NCBI RefSeq assembly: GCF_003143855.1
Contig: NZ_QFRK01000005.1
Span: 199,892-263,891, forward strand
DNA from: Streptomyces sp. NWU339
GTDB lineage: Bacteria; Actinomycetota; Actinomycetes; Streptomycetales; Streptomycetaceae
Length of the DNA stretch: 64,000 nucleotides
Direction: 5' to 3'
A program made the position numbers and the translations under genes. This document shows positions 34,812-43,472 of this stretch, in pieces; position 1 is the stretch's first letter, and each line of letters begins with the position of its first letter. The notes beneath the pieces are model-generated. The model made no database searches, was not told the DNA's origin, and saw only the letters and a list, made by a program, of their open reading frames with translations.

Positions 34812-36082
34812 CCGCCCCGACCACAGCGACCGACGTCAACCAGCCCTCGCTGCAGCCCGCGGCGCCCACCGGCCGCCGCATGTCGTGGCCCGTGCTGTTG
34901 CTGGTCATCGCCGGCGCCCTGGCCCTGGTCTCGATCGTCCGCATCATCACCGGCGCGGACGGCATCACCAACGTCAGCCAGATGTCCACCGCCCTCCAGC
35001 TGGCCGTGCCCATCGGCCTCGCCGGACTCGGCGGTCTGTGGGCCGAGCGCGCGGGCGTCGTCAACATCGGTCTCGAGGGCATGATGATCCTCGGCACCTG
35101 GTTCGGTGCCTGGGCCGGATTCCAGTGGGGCCCGTGGACCGGCGTCCTCGTCGGCCTCATCGGCGGCGCCCTCGGCGGCCTGCTGCACGCCTTCGTCACC
35201 GTCACCTTCAACGTCAACCACATCGTCTCCGGTGTGGCCATCAACATCCTCGCCCTCGGCGCCACCCGCTACCTCGCCCCGCTGGCCTTCGAGGGCCACC
35301 AGGGCGGCTCCGCCAAGCAGTCCCCGGCGGTCGAGTCGCTCGGCCACTTCACCGTGCCGGGGCTGTCCGACGGACTGCGCGACCTCAACGAGAAGGGCTG
35401 GTTCTTCGTCTCCGACATAGCCGGCCTGCTCGGCGGACTGGTCACCAACGTCTCCTGGCTGACCCTCATCGCCATCGCGCTCATCCCCGCGACCTGGTGG
35501 ATCCTGTGGCGCACCGCCTTCGGCCTGCGGCTGCGCTCCTGCGGCGAGAACCCGGTCGCCGCCGAGTCCCTCGGCGTCAACGTCTACAAGTACAAGTACA
35601 TCGCCGTGGTCATCTCCGGCGCCCTGGCCGGCCTCGGTGGTGTCTTCCTGTCCATCGTCGCCAACCCCTTCTACCTGGAGGGCCAGGTCAGCGGGCGCGG
35701 CTACATCGGCCTCGCCGCGATGATCTTCGGCAACTGGATGCCGGGCGGCCTCGCCATCGGCGCCGGCCTCTTCGGCTACACCGACAGCCTCAACCTGCGC
35801 GGCGGCTCCGCCAACGTGCACGCGCTGCTGCTGCTCGGCGCGCTGCTGCTGCTCATCGGCGCGATCTGGCTGGTGGTCCGCAAGAAGTACGTGCACGCGC
35901 TCGTCACCCTGGTCGTCGGCGCCCTCGTCTACGCCTGGTACGCCGGCACCAACGAGGTCCCCAACCAGGTCGTCTCCGCCACGCCGTACGTCATCACCCT
36001 GGTGGTCCTCGCGCTGTCCGCACAGCGGCTGCGCATGCCGAAGGCGGACGGACTGCCCTACCGGAAGGGGCAAGGCGGATGA
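34808..36082 (+). CDS. Nucleoside ABC transporter permease 2
   Basis: A 424-residue permease. GLWAERAGVVNIGLEGMMILGTWFGA (landmark AERAGVVNIGLEGMM) and LRLRSCGENPVAAESLGVNV mark the family and the coupling loop. The C-terminal segment after about residue 350 adds two hydrophobic stretches. The start ATG overlaps the previous stop (ATGA), and its own stop overlaps the cdd start in the same way. Confidence 0.9.
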   Translation: MTAPTTATDVNQPSLQPAAPTGRRMSWPVLLLVIAGALALVSIVRIITGADGITNVSQMSTALQLAVPIGLAGLGGLWAERAGVVNIGLEGMMILGTWFGAWAGFQWGPWTGVLVGLIGGALGGLLHAFVTVTFNVNHIVSGVAINILALGATRYLAPLAFEGHQGGSAKQSPAVESLGHFTVPGLSDGLRDLNEKGWFFVSDIAGLLGGLVTNVSWLTLIAIALIPATWWILWRTAFGLRLRSCGENPVAAESLGVNVYKYKYIAVVISGALAGLGGVFLSIVANPFYLEGQVSGRGYIGLAAMIFGNWMPGGLAIGAGLFGYTDSLNLRGGSANVHALLLLGALLLLIGAIWLVVRKKYVHALVTLVVGALVYAWYAGTNEVPNQVVSATPYVITLVVLALSAQRLRMPKADGLPYRKGQGG

Positions 36083-36492
36083 CCCCGCCCGAGGCCACCA
36101 CGGCCGACATCGACTGGGAGGCCCTGCGCGCGGTCGCGCGCGAGGCCATGACCCACGCGTACGTCCCCTACTCGGGCTACCCGGTCGGTGTCGCCGCCCT
36201 GGTCGACGACGGACGCACGGTCTCCGGCTGCAACGTCGAGAACGCCAGCTACGGGCTCGGCCTGTGCGCCGAGTGCGGGCTGGTCTCGGAGCTGCACCGC
36301 ACCGGAGGCGGCCGGCTCACGCACTTCACCTGCGTGGACGGCAGCGGCGAGATCCTCGTCCCGTGCGGCCGGTGCCGGCAGCTGCTGTACGAGTTCGGCG
36401 GCCCCGAGCTGCTGCTGGAGACCCCGGCGGGCATCCTGCCGCTGTCGGAGATGCTGCCCCAGGCCTTCGGCCCGCAGCACCTCGCCGAGTAA
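36079..36492 (+). CDS. cdd: Cytidine deaminase
   Basis: A 137-residue zinc deaminase converting (deoxy)cytidine to (deoxy)uridine. YVPYSGYPVGVAALVDDG opens the domain. CNVENASYGLGLCAECG carries the catalytic Glu/Cys ligands and PCGRCRQLLYEF the remaining cysteines. ATG 36079 overlaps the permease stop. The imported nucleoside is deaminated, then passed to the phosphorylase encoded downstream. Confidence 0.95.
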   Translation: MTPPEATTADIDWEALRAVAREAMTHAYVPYSGYPVGVAALVDDGRTVSGCNVENASYGLGLCAECGLVSELHRTGGGRLTHFTCVDGSGEILVPCGRCRQLLYEFGGPELLLETPAGILPLSEMLPQAFGPQHLAE

Positions 36493-36499
36493 CTCCCCC

Positions 36500-36545
36500 G
36501 CGGCCCCTCCGGTCGACTGCCGCCACCGTCGGCCGGAGGGGCCGC
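36500..36545 (+). terminator. Intercistronic hairpin between cdd and deoA
   Basis: GCGGCCCCTCCGG pairs with CCGGAGGGGCCGC across a 20-nt loop in the 88-nt gap. It could attenuate or stabilise rather than fully stop transcription, because no separate promoter for deoA was recognised. Confidence 0.6.
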
Positions 36546-36580
36546 GCCGCACTCTTCGCCCTCCGGAAGGAATGCCAGCC

Positions 36581-37864
36581 ATGGCCATGGACGTCATCTC
36601 CGTCATCCGCACCAAGCGGGACCGCGGCGAGCTCAGCGACGAGCAGATCGACTGGGTCATCGACGCGTACACCCGCGGGGAGGTGGCCGACGAGCAGATG
36701 TCGGCCCTCGCGATGGCGATCCTGCTCAACGGCATGAACCGGGCCGAGATCGCCCGCTGGACGGCCGCGATGATCGCCTCCGGCGAGCGCATGGACTTCT
36801 CCTCGCTGTCCCGCCCCACCACCGACAAGCACTCCACCGGCGGCGTCGGCGACAAGATCACCCTGCCGCTGGCCCCGCTGGTCGCGGCCTGCGGTGCCGC
36901 CGTCCCCCAGCTCTCCGGCAGGGGCCTCGGTCACACCGGCGGCACCCTGGACAAGCTGGAGGCGATCCCGGGCTGGCGCGCACTGCTGTCCAACGACGAG
37001 ATGCTGTCCGTCCTGAACGGCGCGGGTGCCGTCATCTGCGCGGCCGGCGACGGCCTGGCCCCCGCCGACAAGAAGCTCTACGCCCTGCGCGACGTGACCG
37101 GCACCGTCGAGGCGATCCCGCTGATCGCCTCCTCGATCATGTCGAAGAAGATCGCCGAGGGAACGGGCGCGCTGGTCCTGGACGTGAAGGTGGGCAGCGG
37201 CGCCTTCATGAAGACCCTGGAGGACGCCCGCGAACTGGCGTCCACGATGGTCGGCCTCGGCACCGACCACGGCGTGCGGACCGTCGCGCTGCTCACCGAC
37301 ATGTCGACCCCGCTCGGCCTGACCGCGGGCAACGCCCTGGAGGTCCGCGAGTCGGTGGAGGTCCTGGCGGGCGGCGGCCCCGCGGACGTGGTCGAACTGA
37401 CCCTCGCCCTGGCCCGCGAGATGCTGGACGCGGCCGGCCTCCAGGACGCCGACCCGGCGAAGGCCCTGGCCGACGGCTCCGCGATGGACGTCTGGCGCCG
37501 CATGATCGCGGCGCAGGGCGGTGACCCGGACGCAGCCCTGCCGACGGCGCGCGAACAGCACGTGGTGACGGCGACCACCTCCGGCGTCCTCACCCGCCTG
37601 GACGCCTACGACATCGGCGTCGCCGCCTGGCGCCTCGGCGCGGGCCGCGCCCGCAAGGAGGACCCGGTGCAGGCGGGCGCCGGCGTCGAACTGCACGCCA
37701 AGCCCGGCGACACGGTCACCGAGGGCCAGCCCCTCCTCACCCTCCACACGGACACCCCGGACCGCTTCGCCTACGCCCTCGAGGCGGTGGCGGGCTCGTA
37801 CGACATCGCGGCCCCCGGTACCGCCTTCAAGGCCACGCCGGTGGTGCGGGAACGCATCGCCTGA
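36581..37864 (+). CDS. deoA: Thymidine (pyrimidine nucleoside) phosphorylase
   Basis: A 427-residue enzyme that phosphorolyses thymidine/uridine to base and (deoxy)ribose-1-phosphate. DVISVIRTKRDRGELSDEQI opens the helical domain. KHSTGGVGDKITLPLAPLVAACGA is the phosphate/nucleoside site (landmark STGGVGDK). The family signature SGRGLGHTGGTLDKLEAIPG follows. GGAAGG 11 nt upstream supports ATG 36581. The sugar phosphate feeds phosphopentomutase and DeoC activities encoded later in the window. Confidence 0.95.
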   Translation: MAMDVISVIRTKRDRGELSDEQIDWVIDAYTRGEVADEQMSALAMAILLNGMNRAEIARWTAAMIASGERMDFSSLSRPTTDKHSTGGVGDKITLPLAPLVAACGAAVPQLSGRGLGHTGGTLDKLEAIPGWRALLSNDEMLSVLNGAGAVICAAGDGLAPADKKLYALRDVTGTVEAIPLIASSIMSKKIAEGTGALVLDVKVGSGAFMKTLEDARELASTMVGLGTDHGVRTVALLTDMSTPLGLTAGNALEVRESVEVLAGGGPADVVELTLALAREMLDAAGLQDADPAKALADGSAMDVWRRMIAAQGGDPDAALPTAREQHVVTATTSGVLTRLDAYDIGVAAWRLGAGRARKEDPVQAGAGVELHAKPGDTVTEGQPLLTLHTDTPDRFAYALEAVAGSYDIAAPGTAFKATPVVRERIA

Positions 37865-37912
37865 CCTGCGCCCGCGGCCGGAGGCCGCTGTCGGGTACGG
37901 CTCTTTCGGGTG

Positions 37913-37944
37913 AACGGGATCGGTGGACCGCCACCGGTCCCGTT
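37913..37944 (+). terminator. Terminator after deoA
   Basis: AACGGGA(T)CGGTGG pairs with CCACCG(G)TCCCGTT around ACCG, 48 nt after the deoA stop. Confidence 0.75.
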
Positions 37945-37963
37945 CTGTGTGTTGGATGACGCC

Positions 37964-38554
37964 ATGGACGTGTTCGACGGTGACTACCTCAAGGCGGACA
38001 ACGCCTGGGAGGAACTGGTCTGGATCTGGTGGCACACGGACGCACCCAAGCCCTGCAAGGTGGAGATCATCGACGGGCTTGTCACCGTGGCGCCCTTTGC
38101 CGGGAACGCTCACCAGGCCCTCGCCGCCGGGGTGCAGCAGCGGCTCTATGAGGTGATCCCGCAGGACTGGGATGTCCACCAGTGGCTCGGGACGGCCACG
38201 CCCTCCCGGCTCGGGCTGTACGTTCCCGACCTGGCCGTAGTGCCGCACAGGGAGCTGCGGGAGGGGGACGACGACTTCGTTTCCGCGAGCACGGCAGAAC
38301 TCGTCGTGGAGATCACTTCCCCGGCCACCGCGCACCACGACCGGACGGCCAAGGCAGCGGGGTACGCGGCGGCAGGCGTGCCGCTGTACCTCCTGATCGA
38401 CGGCTTGGCGCCCGGCGGTCCCACCGTCACGCTGCACGGCGGCCCCGAGAACGGGGTGTACCGATCCCTTTGCGCAAAGGGATCGGGCGAGTCGGTCACC
38501 TTGCCGCAGCCCTTTGACCTGGTGCTGGACGCCGATGCCTCCCTGCTGGGGTGA
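37964..38554 (+). CDS. Uma2 family protein (DUF820), second copy
   Basis: A 196-residue PD-(D/E)XK-like protein of the Uma2 family, related to 5296-5871. KVEIIDGLVTVAPFAGNAHQ, YVPDLAVVPHRELREGDDDF and AELVVEITSPATAHHDRTAKAAGYAAAGVPLYLLID keep the Asp/Glu/Lys pattern. Function is unknown; such genes are usually solitary, as here. ATG 37964 was chosen after the terminator; upstream in-frame ATG 37910 lies inside the hairpin. Confidence 0.82.
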   Translation: MDVFDGDYLKADNAWEELVWIWWHTDAPKPCKVEIIDGLVTVAPFAGNAHQALAAGVQQRLYEVIPQDWDVHQWLGTATPSRLGLYVPDLAVVPHRELREGDDDFVSASTAELVVEITSPATAHHDRTAKAAGYAAAGVPLYLLIDGLAPGGPTVTLHGGPENGVYRSLCAKGSGESVTLPQPFDLVLDADASLLG

Positions 38555-38560
38555 AGGCCG

Positions 38561-39481
38561 TCACCCCAGCAGCGCCGCCGCCACCACCAGCACAGGTACC
38601 GACAGCAGGGTCGACACCAGGATCGCCTCCCGGGCCAGGGTCTCGCCGACGCGGTAGCTGCTCGCGTACGTGAAGATGTTCTGCGCGGCCGGCAGCGCCG
38701 AGGTCACCACCACGTCGAGCAGTTGCGCACCGCGCAGCCCGAAGACCCCCACCGCCAGCGCCCAGGCGACCACCGGCTGACCCACCGACTTCAGCGCCAC
38801 GGCGAGCAGCACCGCACCGCGCTCACCGCCCCGCAGGGGCAGGGCGCTGCCGCGCAGCGAGATGCCGAACGCGAGCAGGACCGCCGGAACCGCCATGTTG
38901 CCGATCAGTGTCACCGGGTCCATGACCGGGCCGGGGATCTCCAGGCCGGACGCCGACACCGCCACCCCCGCCAGCGAGCCCAGCGCGACCGGGTTCCGCA
39001 GCGGTGTGAGCAGTCGCTGCCACAGCGGCAGCTTCTCCCCGGCGGTCGCCAGGTCCAGGACCGTCAGCGCGACCGGAGTGACCATCACGAGCTGGAACAG
39101 CAGCACCGGCGCCACCAGTGAGGCGTCGCCGAGGACGTACACGGCGATCGGGATGCCGAGGTTGCCGGAGTTGACGTAGCTGGAGCACAGGGCGCCGATG
39201 GTGGTGCGGCCCACGCCCCAGCGGCGTACCACACCCACCGCGACGAAGACGCCGGCCACCGCGGCCGTGCTCAGCGCGGTGACCAGCAGCCGGCCGGAGA
39301 AGACCACCGAGAGGTCCGCCTCGGCGAGAAGGGTGAACAGCAGGGCCGGTGAGGCCACATGGAAGGCGAGCTTCGTCAGCACCTCGTGGGCCTGCCGGCC
39401 CAGATACCCCCGGCGGCCGGCCACATAGCCGACGCCGATGACCACCGCGATCACCGCGAAACCGCTCAGCACCCCCTGCAC
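38561..39481 (-). CDS. AEC family transporter (auxin efflux carrier-like)
   Basis: A 306-residue membrane protein with about ten hydrophobic segments: VLSGFAVIAVVIGVGYVAGRRGYL at the N-terminus, GALCSSYVNSGNLGIPIAVYVLG (family hallmark NSGNLGIP) and VVTSALPAAQNIFTYAS. AEC proteins move malate or other organic anions; substrate unknown. GTG 39481 has GAGGAG 5 nt upstream and gives the usual family length. Confidence 0.88.
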   Translation of the reverse strand: MQGVLSGFAVIAVVIGVGYVAGRRGYLGRQAHEVLTKLAFHVASPALLFTLLAEADLSVVFSGRLLVTALSTAAVAGVFVAVGVVRRWGVGRTTIGALCSSYVNSGNLGIPIAVYVLGDASLVAPVLLFQLVMVTPVALTVLDLATAGEKLPLWQRLLTPLRNPVALGSLAGVAVSASGLEIPGPVMDPVTLIGNMAVPAVLLAFGISLRGSALPLRGGERGAVLLAVALKSVGQPVVAWALAVGVFGLRGAQLLDVVVTSALPAAQNIFTYASSYRVGETLAREAILVSTLLSVPVLVVAAALLG

Positions 39482-39620
39482 AGCGGCTCCTCGCCGGGGC
39501 GGCGGGCACCGGGCATCGCGGACGGGGAGGGTGTGTGGTGCATACACCCAACTCTCGGGGGAAAGTCATGTCCGGGTCAATGTGATCTTCCCGGCGCCCG
39601 CACGCCGGCGAGAGACCGCG

Positions 39621-40022
39621 ATGAATTACGCGCCCGTGCCCGGTCTACCGCTCGTGGAAGCCAAGACACCGCCCGTACTCGTGCTGCGCGGCCCCGTCAC
39701 CCGGGACGGGGTGAGCGGGCCGAGCGAAGTGCTGCGGGCACTGCTGGACGACGGCGGCGGGGGCGGCCAGGACGGCGTCATCGTCGTCTGTGACGTGGGA
39801 GGGCTGGGGCCGCCGGGGCTCGCCGCCGTGAACCTGCTCGCCCGCCTCCAGCTCCTGGCCCGCCGGACCGGGGGCCGGATACGGCTGCGCGACCCCGACC
39901 CCGCCCTATGCTCCCTGCTCGACCTGGTCGGCCTCCGCTTCGAGGTGGAGGGGCAGCCCGAACAGCGGGAACCAGCGCCGGGTGTCGAGGAAGCAGTGGA
40001 ACCCGGTGATCCGCCCGTCTGA
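39621..40022 (+). CDS. STAS-domain-like protein overlapping a sigma factor gene
   Basis: A 133-residue protein with the fold pattern of anti-sigma antagonists: PPVLVLRGPVTRDGV, DGVIVVCDVGGLGPPGLAAVNLLARLQLLARRTGG and LRLRDPDPALCSLLDLVGL. The usual phosphorylatable Ser of STAS proteins falls in LGPPGLAA, where Pro replaces it. Its last 117 nt run antisense to the 3' end of the ECF sigma gene at 39906-40922. Whether the whole frame is translated is not certain. Confidence 0.6.
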   Translation: MNYAPVPGLPLVEAKTPPVLVLRGPVTRDGVSGPSEVLRALLDDGGGGGQDGVIVVCDVGGLGPPGLAAVNLLARLQLLARRTGGRIRLRDPDPALCSLLDLVGLRFEVEGQPEQREPAPGVEEAVEPGDPPV

Positions 40023-40922
40023 GATCTCCAGCACCTGGACCGCCCACGGCGTGAAACCACCCGCCTCCGGGTCCGGCTTGTAGTGGGCGAACCCGGGCAG
40101 GCCGTTGGCCTGGAGGGGCAGCAGCCGCGAATCCGCGCAGGAGGCGCCCAGCGTCGTCATGAAGCCCGTGATGTCGGCGGTGCCGGTCAACCACAGGTCG
40201 AACGGCGGCATCGTCATGATGGCGTCCTCGTGCAGCAACGCCGTCAGCGCCGACATGTCATACCCCTCGAACGCCGCCACATAGCGCTCCAGGAGCTTCT
40301 GCTGCTCCTCGTCCAGCGGGTCGGAGACGGACGCGTCGGCGCCCGGCCGGCGCCGCTCCGCGAGCGTCGCCCGTGCCCGCTGCAACGCGCTGTTGACGGA
40401 CGCCACCGAGGTGTCGAGCAGCTCGGCCACCTCGCTCGCCCGCCAGGCCAGCACCTCCCGCAGCAGCAGCACCGCCCGCTGCTTGGGCGGCAGCTGCTGG
40501 AGCGCGGCCATGAAGGCGAGCCGCACGGACTCCTTGGCGACCGCCGCCTCCGCCGGGTCCTCGACGGTGGGCAGCACCCGGGAGTCCGGCATCGGCTCCA
40601 GCCAGGTGTGGTCCGGCCGCGGCGAGAGGGCCGCCCGGGCCAGCGGGGTCGACTCCGTCAGATCCATCGGCCGGGCGCGCTTGTTGCCCGCCGTCAGCAT
40701 GTCCAGGCAGACGTTGGTCGCGATGCGGTACAGCCAGGAGCGCAGACTGGAACGGCCCTCGAACGTGTCGAAGCTGCGCCAGGCGCGGATCATCGTGTCC
40801 TGCACCGCGTCCTCCGCATCGAAGGAGGAACCGAGCATCCGGTAGCAGTACCCGGTCAGCTCGACGCGGTGCGCCTCGAGCCTGGCGTCGAGATCGGTCG
40901 TCGCCGCCGTGCCGTTCGTCAT
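39906..40922 (-). CDS. ECF sigma factor with SnoaL-like C-terminal domain
   Basis: A 338-residue sigma factor. Region 2 is GYCYRMLGSSFDAEDAVQDTMIRAW with RSWLYRIATNVCLDML. Region 4 is LPPKQRAVLLLREVLAWRASEVAELLDTSVASVNSALQRARATL (landmark SVASVNSALQRARATL). After about residue 210 a SnoaL/NTF2-like domain follows (YVAAFEGYDMSALTALLHEDAIMTMPP), as in SigJ/SigG-type factors, where it tunes activity. ATG 40922 has GGTGG upstream. The 3' end overlaps the convergent STAS-like gene. Confidence 0.9.
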   Translation of the reverse strand: MTNGTAATTDLDARLEAHRVELTGYCYRMLGSSFDAEDAVQDTMIRAWRSFDTFEGRSSLRSWLYRIATNVCLDMLTAGNKRARPMDLTESTPLARAALSPRPDHTWLEPMPDSRVLPTVEDPAEAAVAKESVRLAFMAALQQLPPKQRAVLLLREVLAWRASEVAELLDTSVASVNSALQRARATLAERRRPGADASVSDPLDEEQQKLLERYVAAFEGYDMSALTALLHEDAIMTMPPFDLWLTGTADITGFMTTLGASCADSRLLPLQANGLPGFAHYKPDPEAGGFTPWAVQVLEISDGRITGFHCFLDTRRWFPLFGLPLHLEAEADQVEQGA

Positions 40923-41047
40923 CGTCCACCCACCCCTGTGGCCTGTCTGCGGCGCGCCTTCGCACCCAGCACTTCGGAAGCTACCGCAGGCCACTGACAA
41001 CGGCCCTCCGAGTGGACGAACGTGCAGGTCGGAGAGGCGAGTTCAAC

Positions 41048-41070
41048 GGGCGGAATGAAATCCTCCGCCC
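41048..41070 (-). terminator. Hairpin downstream of MFS gene
   Basis: GGGCGGA pairs with TCCGCCC across 9 nt, 23 nt past the MFS stop. Confidence 0.45.
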
Positions 41071-41092
41071 GCCGGGCCGGCCGTGCGCGGCC

Positions 41093-42427
41093 TCACGCGG
41101 GGGCGAGCCGCCGCTGTTCCACCCGGGCCGCCCGGGTGCCCAGCACCGTGATGGTCACGACGCCGGCCACCGCCACCAGGCCGACCCCCACCGTCCCGGC
41201 CCAGCCCCCCGAGTGGAAGGCGAGCGCGCCGACCGTGCTGCCCGCGCTGGAGCCGATGTAGTAGGCGGACTGGTACAGCGCCGACGCCTGGGCGCGGCCC
41301 TCGGTGGCCGTCCGTCCGACCGCCGAGGACGCGACCGCGTGGCCCGCGAAGAAGCCCCCGGTGATCAGCACCAGGCCCAGCAGGATCAGGGACAGCGAGC
41401 CGGCCAGGGACAGCAGCAGACCCGCCGCGGTGGTCCCGCCCGCCGCGTACAGCGCGCCCCGACGGCCCAGCCGGTTCACCAGCCGCCCCGCCGCCGACGC
41501 CGACACCGTGCCGACCAGGTAGACCAGGAAGATCGAGCCGACGAGGCCCTGGGGCAGTGAGAAGGGCGCCTCGCTCAGGCGGTAGCCGATCACGGTGTAG
41601 ACCCCGCCGAACACCGTCATGAACAGCGCGCCGATCGCGTACAGGCGCCGCAGCAGCGGGTTGGCGAGGTGGCCCCGGACCGCGCCGGCCAGCACCCGCG
41701 GGCGCAGCGAACCCGGCCGGAAGTGCCTCGGCGCCGGCAGCAGCAGCCGGAACGCCACCGCGCACGCCACCGCGAGCATCCCGATCACGCCGACGGCGAC
41801 CCGCCAGCCCCACTCCTGCGCCACCCATCCGGTGACGACCCGGCCGCTCATCCCGCCGACGCTGTTGCCCGCGACGAACAGTCCGATCGCGGTCACCAGG
41901 GCCTTCGGCCTGACCTCCTCCGCGAGATACGCGGTCGCCGACGCGGGCACCCCGGCCAGGGCCGCCCCCTGGAGCGCCCGCAGCGCCACCAGGGCGCCCA
42001 GCGACGGGGCGAAGGGGACCAGCAGCCCGACGGTCACCGCGACGGCCAGGGAGGCCGTCATGACCGTACGGCGTCCGTAGCGTTCCGACAGCGCGCTCAT
42101 CGGCAGCACGAACAGCGCCAGACCGCCGGTGGCCGCCGCCACCGTCCAGCTCGCGTCGCCCGCGGTCACTCCGAGGTCTCCGGAGATCAGCGGCAGCAGG
42201 GCTTGGGTGGAGTACAGCAGCGCGAAGGTCGCGACACCCGCCAGGAAGAGGGCGAGGCTCATCCGCCGGTAACCCGGACCGCCGGGGGACATCCGGGAGT
42301 CGGGGCCGCCCGGGGAGGCCGGGGCGGCGGACGCCGTGGCGGAAGGCGAGGGAGAAGGTGAGGGAGAGGAAGTGACGGACGGGCCGGCGTCCACCCGCGT
42401 GGACGCCCCGGTACTGACGGAAGACAT
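41093..42427 (-). CDS. MFS transporter (YnfM/CynX-type drug or metabolite exporter)
   Basis: A 444-residue 12-TM transporter with a Ser/Pro-rich N-terminal tail of about 50 residues. SALSERYGRRTVMTASLAVAV is the loop 2-3 signature (D/G-R-x-G-R-R), and RLVNRLGRRGALYAAGG is its repeat in the second half. The AALAGVPASATAYLAEEV helix fits antiporters. It diverges by 63 nt from a LysR regulator that probably controls it. Substrate unknown. Confidence 0.9.
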   Translation of the reverse strand: MSSVSTGASTRVDAGPSVTSSPSPSPSPSATASAAPASPGGPDSRMSPGGPGYRRMSLALFLAGVATFALLYSTQALLPLISGDLGVTAGDASWTVAAATGGLALFVLPMSALSERYGRRTVMTASLAVAVTVGLLVPFAPSLGALVALRALQGAALAGVPASATAYLAEEVRPKALVTAIGLFVAGNSVGGMSGRVVTGWVAQEWGWRVAVGVIGMLAVACAVAFRLLLPAPRHFRPGSLRPRVLAGAVRGHLANPLLRRLYAIGALFMTVFGGVYTVIGYRLSEAPFSLPQGLVGSIFLVYLVGTVSASAAGRLVNRLGRRGALYAAGGTTAAGLLLSLAGSLSLILLGLVLITGGFFAGHAVASSAVGRTATEGRAQASALYQSAYYIGSSAGSTVGALAFHSGGWAGTVGVGLVAVAGVVTITVLGTRAARVEQRRLAPA

Positions 42428-42490
42428 GCCTCGAACCTACGGACGGCCCCGCTCATCCGTCCAATGCACGGAATCGAGATAATCGTTCCC

Positions 42491-43444
42491 ATGGTGCATC
42501 AGCAGAGGTCACAGAGGCAGCTGTCACCGTCCGGTGACACAGAAGACATCGTCGCGCTGCTCGCGCCACGTCTCGTTCACTTCGCCGGCGTCGCCCGCAC
42601 GGAGCACGTCACCCGTGCCGCCCAGGAGATGCAGGTCCCGCAGTCCACGCTCTCCCGGTCCATGGTCCGCCTCGAACACGACCTGGGCGTCGACCTGTTC
42701 GCCCGGCACGGCCGCACCCTCTCGCTGACCCCCGCCGGACGCACCTTCCTCGCCTCCGTCGAACGCGCCCTCGCCGAGGTCGAGCGGGCCGCCGACGAGG
42801 TGCGTGCCGACGCCGACCCGGCCACCGGCAAGGTCGCCTTCGGGTTTCTGCACACCATGGGCGCCGAGACCGTGCCCGGCCTGCTGCACGCCTTCCGCGC
42901 CGACCACCCGCGCATCCGCTTCAGCCTCGTCCAGAACTACGGCGAGGCCATGCTGGAGCGCCTCCGTGCGGGTGAGCTGGACCTGTGCCTGACCTCCCCG
43001 GTCCCGGACGCCCCCGACCTCGTCGCCCGCCGCCTGGACGAGCAGAAACTGCGCCTGGTCGTCCCCGCCGACCACCGGCTCGCCGGCCGGCGCCGTATCC
43101 GCCTCGCCGAGGCCGCCGACGAGACGTTCGTGACCCTGGAGCCCGGATACGGCCTGCGCCGCATCACCGACGACCTCTGCGCGCAGGCCGGTTTCCGGCC
43201 CCGGGTCGCCTTCGAGGGCGAGGAGGCGGAGACCCTGCGGGGCCTGGTGGCCGCCGGTCTGGGCGTCGCCCTGCTGCCCCCGCCGGCCGTGCCGCGCCCC
43301 GGGGTGGTGGAACTGACCGTCACCTCCCCGCGGGCGGCCCGCGAGATCGGCGTCGCCTGGCTGGCCGGCCACCCGGACACCCCGCCGGTGGCGGCCTTCA
43401 AGAGGTTCCTGCTGTCGAGAAGGGGCCACCTGCTCCCGAACTGA
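42491..43444 (+). CDS. LysR family transcriptional regulator
   Basis: A 317-residue LysR protein. The HTH is FAGVARTEHVTRAAQEMQVPQSTLSRSMVRLEHDLGVDLFARHGRTLSLTPAG (landmark QSTLSRSMVRLEHDLG). The effector domain begins KVAFGFLHTMGAETVPGLL. Adjacent and divergent to the MFS exporter gene, its likely target. ATG 42491 was chosen; ATG 42464 would add nine residues without family similarity. Confidence 0.9.
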   Translation: MVHQQRSQRQLSPSGDTEDIVALLAPRLVHFAGVARTEHVTRAAQEMQVPQSTLSRSMVRLEHDLGVDLFARHGRTLSLTPAGRTFLASVERALAEVERAADEVRADADPATGKVAFGFLHTMGAETVPGLLHAFRADHPRIRFSLVQNYGEAMLERLRAGELDLCLTSPVPDAPDLVARRLDEQKLRLVVPADHRLAGRRRIRLAEAADETFVTLEPGYGLRRITDDLCAQAGFRPRVAFEGEEAETLRGLVAAGLGVALLPPPAVPRPGVVELTVTSPRAAREIGVAWLAGHPDTPPVAAFKRFLLSRRGHLLPN

Positions 43445-43472
43445 CCCCCCCCCGCGACCCGCCGCCCACCGT

